Shown in pieces: positions 7,943-14,939 of a DNA stretch of 35,349 bases. Each line of letters opens with the position of its first letter. The first letter of the stretch is position 1. A model generated the notes under the pieces. That model was not told the DNA's origin. It made no database searches and was given only the letters and a program-made list of their open reading frames with translations. This DNA is from Clostridiales bacterium. GTDB taxonomy: Bacteria > Bacillota > Clostridia > Oscillospirales > Oscillospiraceae. The stretch is from positions 1-35,349 of the forward strand of contig JAAYOP010000047.1 of assembly GCA_012520295.1 (NCBI GenBank). Direction: 5' to 3'. The position numbers and the translations under genes were made by a program.

Positions 7943-8881
7943 ATGAATCAAATTGGCGTGCAGACAAAGAACATTGTTGAAGACAATGCTCCTTTGGATG
8001 GATTTAAATTAATTAGGCAGGCGGGATTTGACTGCGTAGATTTCAGTCTGGACCAGTATCTGCCCAGCAAAGAGCTGTATAAAATGAAAAAAAACGCCTT
8101 CTTTGATCAATCCGTCAGCGAGCTGGAGCGTTTTTTTTCTACTCATAAAGTGTCCGCAACGGAAACGGGAATTACTATAAGTCAAATGCACATGCCCTAC
8201 CCCCTTTTTGTTTGGAAGGGCGGTGATCTAAATGAATATTTAAAAAAAATAGTCGCCCCCAAAAGCCTGGCTGTCTGCGCTTTTTTTAAATGTCCTTATA
8301 TTGTTGTTCATGGGTTCAAGCTGATGCCATATCTGGGTTCCGATGAAAAAGAATGGGAGCATACGGCACACTTTCTTAACTCCATTGCCCCAATCGCCAA
8401 AGAAATGGGAGTAACCGTTTGCCTTGAGAATATTTACAACAGCAAAAACGGGCGTATAACGGAGGGACCTTGTTCCGATGCGCTGAGAACCGCAGAACGT
8501 ATTGACCGGCTGAATGACAGGATTGGTAGCGAGGTATTTGGATTTTGTTTCGATATCGGTCACGCAAATCTTTTAGGAATCGATTTTGAAGCCTTTCTCT
8601 GCCAAATGGGAAGCAGAGTAAAGGTTTTGCATATCCACGATAACGACGCTATTTCCGATCTGCACCAATTGCCGTTCACCTTCACAAGGACAAGAGAAAA
8701 TCCTTCAGCTACGGATTGGAACGGATTCATACGAGGCTTGAAAAAGATTAAATTTCAAGGCGCCTTGTGCTTTGAAACTTCACCCGTTGTCCAGGCATTT
8801 CCTAAGCCTTTATGGTCTGACGCACTCAGCCTTATAGCAAAAATCGGCGGCTATTTTGCAAAAGAGCTGTCAAACGGATAA
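7943..8881 (+). CDS. Sugar phosphate isomerase/epimerase (xylose isomerase-like TIM barrel)
   Basis: This 312-residue protein is a single TIM barrel of the AP-endonuclease-2/xylose-isomerase-like superfamily, which interconverts keto sugars or related polyols. All expected metal ligands are present: E162 in VCLEN, D204 and H207 in FDIGHAN, H230 in LHIHDND, and E278 in CFETS. The start at 7943 (MNQIGVQ) aligns with that of the upstream paralogue (MNIGIQL). The GTG at 7931 would lie only one base after an AGGA, so it is less likely. It is the last gene of the cluster and probably makes or modifies the precursor used by the cytidylyltransferase; this is inferred from position. The substrate is unknown. 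Confidence 0.8.
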   Translation: MNQIGVQTKNIVEDNAPLDGFKLIRQAGFDCVDFSLDQYLPSKELYKMKKNAFFDQSVSELERFFSTHKVSATETGITISQMHMPYPLFVWKGGDLNEYLKKIVAPKSLAVCAFFKCPYIVVHGFKLMPYLGSDEKEWEHTAHFLNSIAPIAKEMGVTVCLENIYNSKNGRITEGPCSDALRTAERIDRLNDRIGSEVFGFCFDIGHANLLGIDFEAFLCQMGSRVKVLHIHDNDAISDLHQLPFTFTRTRENPSATDWNGFIRGLKKIKFQGALCFETSPVVQAFPKPLWSDALSLIAKIGGYFAKELSNG

Positions 8882-8926
8882 TACGCTGGTGTTTTAGCTA
8901 ACAAACTTAAAAAAGTAAAAAAACAC

Positions 8927-8955
8927 AAGACATATTTCTCTGCGCATGATAGAAT
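8927..8955 (+). promoter_or_regulatory. Candidate promoter of the cupin gene
   Basis: AAGACA (8927-8932) and TAGAAT (8950-8955) are separated by 17 bases. A TG one base upstream of the -10 makes it an extended element (TGATAGAAT). Transcription would start near 8962, leaving a leader of about 48 bases. No terminator hairpin was seen between the upstream gene and this promoter. Confidence 0.5.
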
Positions 8956-9009
8956 AGAGCTATATAACAAGCCCAACTTTATAACTCCAATCATGAAAGG
9001 AATGTTGAC

Positions 9010-9552
9010 ATGAGCAAGAGGAAATACGAAAAGCTGGTCTATCAGTTCAAGCCGGAATACAATGAAGCTGCGGCTGAGGGGGTCGGCACGGATTTTGTCT
9101 ATTCTCCCCAGGCTTACTTCAGGGGAGCGTCCCAGATACCCGGCTCCAAGTATAATGTGGGTTTCCAGATTTTTGTCAAGCCCTTCTTTCTGGACAGGAT
9201 CCCCCACCGGCACGCAGTGGACGAATATTTGATTTTCCTGGGAGGCACCTTCCCAAATCTATTTGATTTTGATGCAGAAATCTCACTGTGCATCGGCGAG
9301 GAGATGGAGGAGTACATAATAACCCAGCCCACCATCGTTCGCATACCTGCCGGAGTGCAGCACTGCCCGCTGAATTTCAAGCGTATTGACAAGCCCGTAT
9401 TCTTCCAGGCTGCCTGCATGCAGGGCATGTTCGGCGGTATATACGGGGATGGAATAGAAATGTACTACAATGGACCTGGCCAATGCGTATATGACGCCGA
9501 AAAGAAATGCGACGCATGCAAAAAGTGCCTGGACGACGATTGGGACAAATAG
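9010..9552 (+). CDS. Cupin-domain protein with Cys-rich tail
   Basis: This 180-residue protein is a single-domain cupin. Motif 1 reads IPHRHAVDEYLIFLGG (64-79), giving H66, H68 and E72 as metal ligands. Motif 2 reads RIPAGVQHCPLNF (111-123), giving H118 as the fourth ligand. The C-terminal tail KCDACKKCL (166-174) has three cysteines in a C-x2-C-x2-C arrangement, which is not part of the cupin core and could bind a metal or react with thiols. Cupins include oxygenases, isomerases and ligand-binding proteins, so no reaction can be given. The gene has its own promoter and a strong terminator and looks monocistronic. AAAGGAATG lies upstream of the ATG. Confidence 0.75.
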   Translation: MSKRKYEKLVYQFKPEYNEAAAEGVGTDFVYSPQAYFRGASQIPGSKYNVGFQIFVKPFFLDRIPHRHAVDEYLIFLGGTFPNLFDFDAEISLCIGEEMEEYIITQPTIVRIPAGVQHCPLNFKRIDKPVFFQAACMQGMFGGIYGDGIEMYYNGPGQCVYDAEKKCDACKKCLDDDWDK

Positions 9553-9567
9553 TATATTGGCTTATAT

Positions 9568-9609
9568 TGCAAAAATTACTGCGGAGCAAAGCCCGCAGTA
9601 ATTTTTGCA
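9568..9609 (+). terminator. Intrinsic terminator after the cupin gene
   Basis: A perfect 17-bp inverted repeat (arms 9568-9584 and 9593-9609) encloses an 8-base loop. The GC-rich core CTGCGG/CCGCAG is followed by a T run inside the right arm, and an A run in the left arm gives the same structure on the other strand. It could act in both directions, but the next gene lies on the same strand, so it mainly separates the cupin gene from its neighbour. Confidence 0.85.
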
Positions 9610-9710
9610 TATACGGATAATCCAAGCTATTATTTTTGTATTATACAGACAGGTTTTGTGATATCATATAAAGAGCCGGTCAAAAGTCTGCGATTTACAC
9701 GGAGCTTATT

Positions 9711-10211
9711 ATGGAAGACAAGACAAGCTGCGGCGGCTGCCGCTCAAAAGAGGACTGCACTGAGCCCGTGAAGGGCTGCGGAAAATGCTGCCGGGGCGGC
9801 TGCTCCGGTATGGAAATCCTGTTGACAGAGAGGGAAATGGAATTCATGCTGCTACTCTCACAGATTCCTTTCCTGCCCCTTGCCCGTATCAGAATAAAAT
9901 GCCCCGGACGTGAAGATAGTCCGACTGAAATGGCCCCTGTTTACCTGAGCTGCGAATACGAAACAATGGAATCGGTCCGAAAGACAGGGCAAGTGCTCAG
10001 ATCCATGGAAAACAAGGGCTTGATAACACTGGATTACGATAAAACCCTGATAAACGGGGACTATTCTATTTATAAAAATCCGGCTCTTTTAAAGGAGCTA
10101 TGCCAAAGCGCGGCGGACAGCTCATCGCCCTGCACTCCGGAGCTGGAATTTGGAAGCATAGCCCTTACCCCCCTGGGCATGGATGTATTGGATAGTCTTG
10201 ATATTTTATAA
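9711..10211 (+). CDS. Hypothetical protein: Cys-rich N-terminus plus winged-helix-like domain
   Basis: I do not recognise a named family for this 166-residue protein. The first 31 residues contain seven cysteines (C7, C10, C16, C23, C26, C27, C31), with CGGC and CGKCC groups that look like a metal or Fe-S site. The rest (about 35-166) has the pattern of a winged helix: LLTEREMEFMLLLSQIPFLP, then a helix with VRKTGQVLRSMENKGLITLD (a typical recognition helix running into the wing), ending in LTPLGMDVLDSL. A redox- or metal-responsive DNA-binding protein is a reasonable guess. GGAG at 9701-9704 lies 6 bases before the ATG. Confidence 0.6.
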   Translation: MEDKTSCGGCRSKEDCTEPVKGCGKCCRGGCSGMEILLTEREMEFMLLLSQIPFLPLARIRIKCPGREDSPTEMAPVYLSCEYETMESVRKTGQVLRSMENKGLITLDYDKTLINGDYSIYKNPALLKELCQSAADSSSPCTPELEFGSIALTPLGMDVLDSLDIL

Positions 10212-10221
10212 AGTCATGCAA

Positions 10222-10542
10222 TTACAAAGCGCTCAGGATACTTATAACAGCTCCCAATCTTGACAAAACAGCAATTACGGTAAAAATAACTGCGCATGTC
10301 TTAATCGTTCTGATATTAAGCGCATTTTTGGCAAAAATTATCTCAATAACCCTGCTCTCCGAAATATCCGCATTGTATCTCCAGTAACTTACAGTCCCGT
10401 TTTCCTGCATTTCACGGATTATATTGTCCGGTAATTCCTCTACCTTCATCTCACCGAACTGCCGATGCCCATCCTCGCTGCAAAGCTCGCGGGATATAAC
10501 TCCTAATTCCTCCAGGGCTATATAATAGCTTATATTTCTCAT
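10222..10542 (-). CDS. Small predicted membrane protein
   Basis: This 106-residue protein matches no family I recognise. Residues 1-70 are polar and probably cytoplasmic. One hydrophobic stretch near the C-terminus (about 82-104, TCAVIFTVIAVLSRLGAVIS) would make a tail-anchored protein. GGAGA ends 7 bases before the ATG on this strand, which argues that it is a real gene. It converges with the preceding Cys-rich gene, whose stop lies 11 bases away, and diverges from nudC. Confidence 0.5.
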   Translation of the reverse strand: MRNISYYIALEELGVISRELCSEDGHRQFGEMKVEELPDNIIREMQENGTVSYWRYNADISESRVIEIIFAKNALNIRTIKTCAVIFTVIAVLSRLGAVISILSAL

Positions 10543-10592
10543 TTCATGTTCTCCGCAAAGCCGCTTTTATATGGATAAGCCATCCAAGGGGA

Positions 10593-10621
10593 TTGACTTT
10601 TTTCATAATTGATAATAAATT
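10593..10621 (+). promoter_or_regulatory. Candidate promoter of nudC
   Basis: TTGACT (10593-10598) and TAAATT (10616-10621) are 17 bases apart in a very AT-rich stretch. The -35 matches consensus in five positions and the -10 in four. The start of transcription would fall near 10628, about 36 bases before the nudC ATG. Confidence 0.45.
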
Positions 10622-10663
10622 TAATTTTATATTTTAGCAATCTATAGACAGAAAGGCAATAAA

Positions 10664-11482
10664 ATGTCAAACTTCGTCTCAATGCTGGCCCCTCAAATGG
10701 AAGATATTGATAATAGCTATGTTTTTATAGCGGATTCTGCTAATCTGCTTATTAAAATGAATAATAAAAAAGTGACTTTTCCTGAAATCGGCGACTTCGG
10801 CCCCGATATAACAAAGCTGGACAGAACGGAGTACCTGGGAACACTGGGTGGTATCCACTGTTTTTGCCTTAGCCTTGAAGACGATCTAATTATTCCCGAT
10901 GGTATAGAGTTTATAGGCCTCAGGAAAATTCTCAAACTGTTTGACAGTGGTTTTTGCTCCGTAGCCTACAGGGCCGTACATATTGCAAACTGGACACGGA
11001 AAAGCAGGTATTGCGGCGCATGCGGCAACAAGACGGAGAAATCCTCTTTTGAGCGAGCCAGGGTATGCAAAAGCTGCGGAAATATTATTTATCCCAGAAT
11101 ATCCCCAGCAATTATAATATCTGTTATAAAGAACGGCAAAATCCTCCTTGCCCATAACAGGCGATTTCCCGGAAATTTCTTCGGCCTGATTGCCGGCTTC
11201 ATAGAGCCGGGTGAAACCTTTGAGGACGCGGCCAAAAGGGAGGTCCTCGAAGAGGTTGGTCTGGAAATTAAGAATATCAGATATGTGCAGAGCCAGCCTT
11301 GGCCTTTTCCCGATTCTCTTATGATCGGGCTCACTGCAGAATATGCCGGCGGCGAAATACGCCCGGACGGAGAGGAGATTGACAAGGCCGGGTGGTACGG
11401 CGCCGATGAGCTGCCCAATATACCCGACAATGTCAGTATTGCCGGCAGGCTTATAGAGCGCTTTGCACAGGAAAATAAATAG
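10664..11482 (+). CDS. nudC: NADH pyrophosphatase (NAD-capped RNA decapping enzyme)
   Basis: NudC hydrolyses NADH to NMNH and AMP, and in bacteria removes NAD caps from RNA. This 272-residue protein has the full family layout. An N-terminal domain (1-110) is followed by a zinc ribbon with C117/C120 and C135/C138. The Nudix box runs from G178 to L200 with the core REVLEEVGL, and the NudC signature SQPWPFPDS occupies 210-218. All catalytic glutamates of the Nudix box are present. The ATG at 10664 follows AGAAAGG. The gene appears transcribed alone and is a housekeeping enzyme. Confidence 0.95.
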   Translation: MSNFVSMLAPQMEDIDNSYVFIADSANLLIKMNNKKVTFPEIGDFGPDITKLDRTEYLGTLGGIHCFCLSLEDDLIIPDGIEFIGLRKILKLFDSGFCSVAYRAVHIANWTRKSRYCGACGNKTEKSSFERARVCKSCGNIIYPRISPAIIISVIKNGKILLAHNRRFPGNFFGLIAGFIEPGETFEDAAKREVLEEVGLEIKNIRYVQSQPWPFPDSLMIGLTAEYAGGEIRPDGEEIDKAGWYGADELPNIPDNVSIAGRLIERFAQENK

Positions 11483-11501
11483 GCATATGCCGCTATGTTT
11501 T

Positions 11502-11531
11502 CCAAATGACCAGGCTATGGCCTTTATTTGG
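11502..11531 (+). terminator. Imperfect hairpin after nudC
   Basis: CCAAAT (11502-11507) pairs with ATTTGG (11526-11531), and inside them AGGC (11512-11515) pairs with GCCT (11520-11523). The stem has internal loops and no clear T run, so it is at best a weak terminator for nudC. Confidence 0.3.
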
Positions 11532-11561
11532 CAGGCAATTTAAATAAAATACCATTAACTG

Positions 11562-11590
11562 TTGAAAATAAACACAAACCGATATATATT
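11562..11590 (+). promoter_or_regulatory. Promoter of the SLH-anchored nucleotidase
   Basis: TTGAAA (11562-11567) and TATATT (11585-11590) each match the consensus in five of six positions and are exactly 17 bases apart. Transcription would start near 11597, just before the GGAGG at 11601-11605. This supports the start codon at 11613 and excludes the in-frame TTG at 11562. Confidence 0.65.
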
Positions 11591-11612
11591 AAAGCCAGTT
11601 GGAGGTATAGAT

Positions 11613-13802
11613 ATGAAGAGAATAGCATCGCTTTTCCTTGTACTTTGCATTATTTGCTCCGTTTTTCCGTCCGCGGCAGCCTCAAATTCGGATGGAGAGA
11701 TAGTCATACTCTATACGAATGATGTCCACTGCGCTGTGGATAATCATATCGGCTACGCGGGCCTTGCCGCATACAAGTCTGAAATGACCGCCCTTTACGG
11801 AGCGGATATGGTTACCCTTGTCGATGCGGGCGACGCTGTGCAGGGCAACTCGCTGGGAACCCTGTCAAAGGGGCTATATCCTGTGGAAATCATGAATCAG
11901 GTAGGATATGATATCGTAGCCTTCGGCAATCACGAATTTGATTATGGTATGGACAGTTTTTTTGAGCTCATGGACAAGCACGAGGCTTCTGTTATCTCCT
12001 GTAACTTCATTGACCTTGTGACAAATCAAACGGTCTTTGAGCCATACAAGATTATTGACTATGGCGATACACAGATTGCATATATAGGCATCACAACGCC
12101 AAAAACCATAACGTCCTCCACACCTGCCTATTTTCAAGGCAGCGACGGCAGCTATATATACGGCTTTTGCGAGGGCGACAACGGTTGGGAGTTATATGAT
12201 GCAGTCCAGTCAGCCGCAAAGGCCGCCAGGGAAAACGGCGCGGATATAGTTGTAGCTGTGGGGCATTGCGGAGTAGGTGAGGCTTTCTCCCCCTGGCAAT
12301 CCACTGATATAATAGCAAATACCACGGGCATAGATGTCTTTATAGACGGCCATTCTCACAGCGTTATTGAAGGCGAGCTGTACAAAAACAAGGATAAAGA
12401 GAATGTATTGCTTACCTCCACCGGCACAGGGCTTGAGTATATCGGCAAGCTTATAGTATCACCAGGCGGAAAAATAACCTCCGAGCTGATAACCGGATAT
12501 GATAAAAGGGACAAGAGCACTGAAGATTTTATCTCATCCAAGAAGGACGAAAACAAAGACCTTTTAGAAACTGTAGTGGCCAGAAGCAGTGTACCGCTAA
12601 TAATAAGCAATCCGGAAACCGGCGCCAGGCTTATCAGAAACAGCGAGACCAATCTGGGCGACCTGGTAGCGGACGCTTACAGGGCTCTTCTGGAAACGGA
12701 TGTAGCCATTGTGAACGGCGGCGGTATCAGGGCCGGAATTAATGCCGGCAGCATAACATATAACGACATTATTTCCGTTCATCCATTTGGAAACATGGCA
12801 TGCGCGGTGGAGGCAACGGGCCAGGAAATACTGGATGTTCTTGAAATGGGCGCCAGAAACGTTCCCTCCGAAACCGGCGGATTTATGCAGGTATCAGGCC
12901 TGACCTATGAAATCCATACCTATATAGATTCTTCGGTCAAGCTGGATGACAAGGGCAACTTTATAAGAGTAGACGGAGAATACCGGGTTCGCAATGTAAG
13001 GATAGGCGGCAAGCCACTGGACCCGAAAAAAACATACACTCTTGCCTCCCATAACTATCTGATTAAAAACGGTGGCGACGGCTACCCGTGCTTTATGGAC
13101 AACAAGCTTCTTCTGGACGAGGTTATGCTGGACAATCAGGTGCTCATTTCATATATAGTCGATAAACTGGGGGGAGTTGTGGGCTCAGAATACGCCAACA
13201 TATACGGTCAGGGTCGAATCATAATAAAAGAATTGCCCTTTGTGGACCTTATCCCGGGAGAATGGTACATGGAGCCAATTTCCTATGTTTATAAAAACGG
13301 ATTAATGGTAGGGACGTCTATCGACATCTTCTCTCCTCACGAGCCACTGTCCCGTGCCCAGTTCCTTTCAATACTCTACCGTCACGCGGGCTCACCGGAA
13401 AACGACGGTAGGGCGTCAAAGCTGTTTAAAGACTGTGAAGATGACACATGGTATTCAAAGGCCATAGTCTGGGCCTGGGAAAACAACATCTTTAAAGGCG
13501 GCTCCCTGTTAAAGCCCCAAGAGTCTATGACACGGGAAGAAACGGCCGTTCTTCTCTACAGGTATATTCAGAGCCTTGGCGGCGGCTACTCAGGGGACAT
13601 GAAATATGATCTTGAATTCGAGGACTCGGGCGATGTTTCCCAATCCGCCCGGGAAGCGGTGGCATATTGCGCCGAAAATGGCCTGCTCACAGGCCTGCCC
13701 TCCGGCAAATTCGCTCCCGCTCAGGAGACCAGCCGGGCAATGGCCGCCGCTGTTCTCCAGAGATTTGGGGCCTTTTCTGTCACCTTGGAATCGGCAGCAT
13801 AA
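11613..13802 (+). CDS. Secreted 5'-nucleotidase / cyclic phosphodiesterase with three SLH repeats
   Basis: This 729-residue UshA/YfkN-type enzyme removes phosphate from nucleotides outside the cell. A signal peptide (1-24, ending FPSAAAS) is followed by a metallophosphoesterase domain with NDVH (36-39), DAGD (71-74), GNHE (105-108) and a later GHSHS. The 5'-nucleotidase C-terminal domain follows, with NLGDLVADAYRALL and NGGGIRAG. Three SLH repeats (about 543-592, 605-652, 669-718) would bind secondary cell-wall polymers and hold the enzyme at the surface. GGAGG lies 7 bases before the ATG at 11613. The gene is monocistronic, with its own promoter and terminator, and probably serves phosphate or nucleoside scavenging. 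Confidence 0.9.
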   Translation: MKRIASLFLVLCIICSVFPSAAASNSDGEIVILYTNDVHCAVDNHIGYAGLAAYKSEMTALYGADMVTLVDAGDAVQGNSLGTLSKGLYPVEIMNQVGYDIVAFGNHEFDYGMDSFFELMDKHEASVISCNFIDLVTNQTVFEPYKIIDYGDTQIAYIGITTPKTITSSTPAYFQGSDGSYIYGFCEGDNGWELYDAVQSAAKAARENGADIVVAVGHCGVGEAFSPWQSTDIIANTTGIDVFIDGHSHSVIEGELYKNKDKENVLLTSTGTGLEYIGKLIVSPGGKITSELITGYDKRDKSTEDFISSKKDENKDLLETVVARSSVPLIISNPETGARLIRNSETNLGDLVADAYRALLETDVAIVNGGGIRAGINAGSITYNDIISVHPFGNMACAVEATGQEILDVLEMGARNVPSETGGFMQVSGLTYEIHTYIDSSVKLDDKGNFIRVDGEYRVRNVRIGGKPLDPKKTYTLASHNYLIKNGGDGYPCFMDNKLLLDEVMLDNQVLISYIVDKLGGVVGSEYANIYGQGRIIIKELPFVDLIPGEWYMEPISYVYKNGLMVGTSIDIFSPHEPLSRAQFLSILYRHAGSPENDGRASKLFKDCEDDTWYSKAIVWAWENNIFKGGSLLKPQESMTREETAVLLYRYIQSLGGGYSGDMKYDLEFEDSGDVSQSAREAVAYCAENGLLTGLPSGKFAPAQETSRAMAAAVLQRFGAFSVTLESAA

Positions 13803-13818
13803 ACAACCCCCGGAATTA

Positions 13819-13862
13819 ATGGGACGCTTCGAGATTAACTCGACGCGCCCCATTTTGCTTTT
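13819..13862 (+). terminator. Intrinsic terminator of the nucleotidase gene
   Basis: Arms 13819-13834 and 13840-13855 pair at 14 of 16 positions around the loop ATTAA, and the right arm is followed by TTGCTTTTT. The T-rich tail ends at the stop codon of the small minus-strand gene. Confidence 0.7.
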
Positions 13863-13973
13863 TCAGTTTTTTAATATAAATATTGTAACTACAAGATATG
13901 CAATAAAAGCCAGGAAGCATATGACCGTTATAGAAAGCAGGGAGTCTGTTTCATACTTTTTCTTACGGGACAT
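13863..13973 (-). CDS. Small single-pass membrane protein (36 residues)
   Basis: This short frame reads MSRKKKYETDSLL, followed by a hydrophobic segment (about 14-34) and the end LKN. A basic N-terminus before one transmembrane helix suggests a cytoplasm-in orientation. GGAGGG on this strand lies 5 bases before the ATG, a near-ideal ribosome binding site, which is the main reason to call it. It lies 76 bases downstream of the MBL-fold hydrolase in the same orientation and could be the last gene of that operon. The function is unknown. Confidence 0.5.
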   Translation of the reverse strand: MSRKKKYETDSLLSITVICFLAFIAYLVVTIFILKN

Positions 13974-14049
13974 ATAAACCCTCCGTTCCGGCCGCCAGCA
14001 AGTACCTGGGTACCAAAATCGCCATCGGCATAAAAACACAAGCTTTGCG

Positions 14050-14832
14050 CTACTCGTACCAACCCTCAGTCGACTTAATCAGACTCTTAAACTGGGCATT
14101 GTCATGCCCATACCATATTTCCGCATTCAGGTTCTTTGCCAGCTTGAGGATATACTCCATCGTCTCACGCCATTCCTTCCTGTTGCGGCATATGCCCGGC
14201 TCCCTGACCGGAGGCCCGATGTTCTCCGAGGAATAGATAGCATCACTGACCAACAGCTTGTTCCCGCAATCCAGCTCCAGGAGCAGGCCCAACATACCGT
14301 AGGAGTGACCTTTGCCAAAATTGTAGATTGTGACTCCATCCATCAGCTTCTCGGTTTTCACATGGGAGGGAATCAGCCTCCAGTTGAGCTCCAGGCCGAT
14401 AAAATATTCAAAATCCTTGATAAACGGATGCCTTCTCAGGGCATAATCCTTTACCATATATGTAAACTCATCATCGGATACGATAATCTCTGCTCTGGGG
14501 AACTCATCAATGAAACCGTAATGGTCCGGGTGCATATGGGACAGCACAATATAGTCAATCCCCTCCGGCTTAATACCTATCTGGGCAAGCCTGTTGACCG
14601 GCTTATCTTCCTCTTTCATTTTCAGGTTTTCCATGATCTCCCGCAACTGCTGCCGCTCCGGGTCCTGATGGGCCGCGCAGTCAAATAACACATTGCCTTC
14701 AGAGTGCATAATCAGCACTGTCCAGGAGGGAAAATCAAATGTCTCATTGGGATTGTCGCAGGCAATCAGGTCCATTTTAAGGCTGTTTATGTTTATGCCA
14801 TTATCCATGACATAAACCCGCATTTTGCTCAT
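14050..14832 (-). CDS. Metallo-beta-lactamase-fold hydrolase (N-acyl homoserine lactonase-like)
   Basis: This 260-residue protein has the two-metal site of the AiiA/AttM lactonase branch of the MBL superfamily: SHMHPDH (98-104, ligands H99, H101, D103, H104), GKGHSYG (174-179, H176), VSDAIY (195-200, D197) and YGHD (241-244, H243). Related enzymes open lactone rings. In this operon, with two dehydrogenases, a metabolic lactone is a likelier substrate than a quorum signal, though that is inference. The ATG at 14832 follows GGAGG with a 5-base spacer. It is the last large gene of the minus-strand run, 107 bases after the aldehyde dehydrogenase. Confidence 0.82.
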   Translation of the reverse strand: MSKMRVYVMDNGININSLKMDLIACDNPNETFDFPSWTVLIMHSEGNVLFDCAAHQDPERQQLREIMENLKMKEEDKPVNRLAQIGIKPEGIDYIVLSHMHPDHYGFIDEFPRAEIIVSDDEFTYMVKDYALRRHPFIKDFEYFIGLELNWRLIPSHVKTEKLMDGVTIYNFGKGHSYGMLGLLLELDCGNKLLVSDAIYSSENIGPPVREPGICRNRKEWRETMEYILKLAKNLNAEIWYGHDNAQFKSLIKSTEGWYE

Positions 14833-14939
14833 GCTTACCTCCCCCTCCAGCCAAAAATATTTTTCTTCGGCTTTAAATCCTCAAACTGTCCCATAGCATA
14901 CATGATACCGCGAGGGCGGATGGATTGCGCAAAGGGCTG

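Noticed and set aside
11562-11612. Upstream TTG start for the nucleotidase
   Set aside because: It falls in the -35 element of a good promoter and would bury the signal peptide; ATG at 11613 has GGAGG at the right distance.
14104-14688. Plus-strand frame of 194 codons opposite the MBL-fold hydrolase
   Set aside because: The minus-strand frame has all metal ligands of the family; the plus-strand frame is a shadow caused by codon composition.
14050-14832. Quorum-quenching role for the lactonase-like hydrolase
   Set aside because: The motifs fit lactonases in general, but the operon context with dehydrogenases favours a metabolic substrate; no quorum gene is present.
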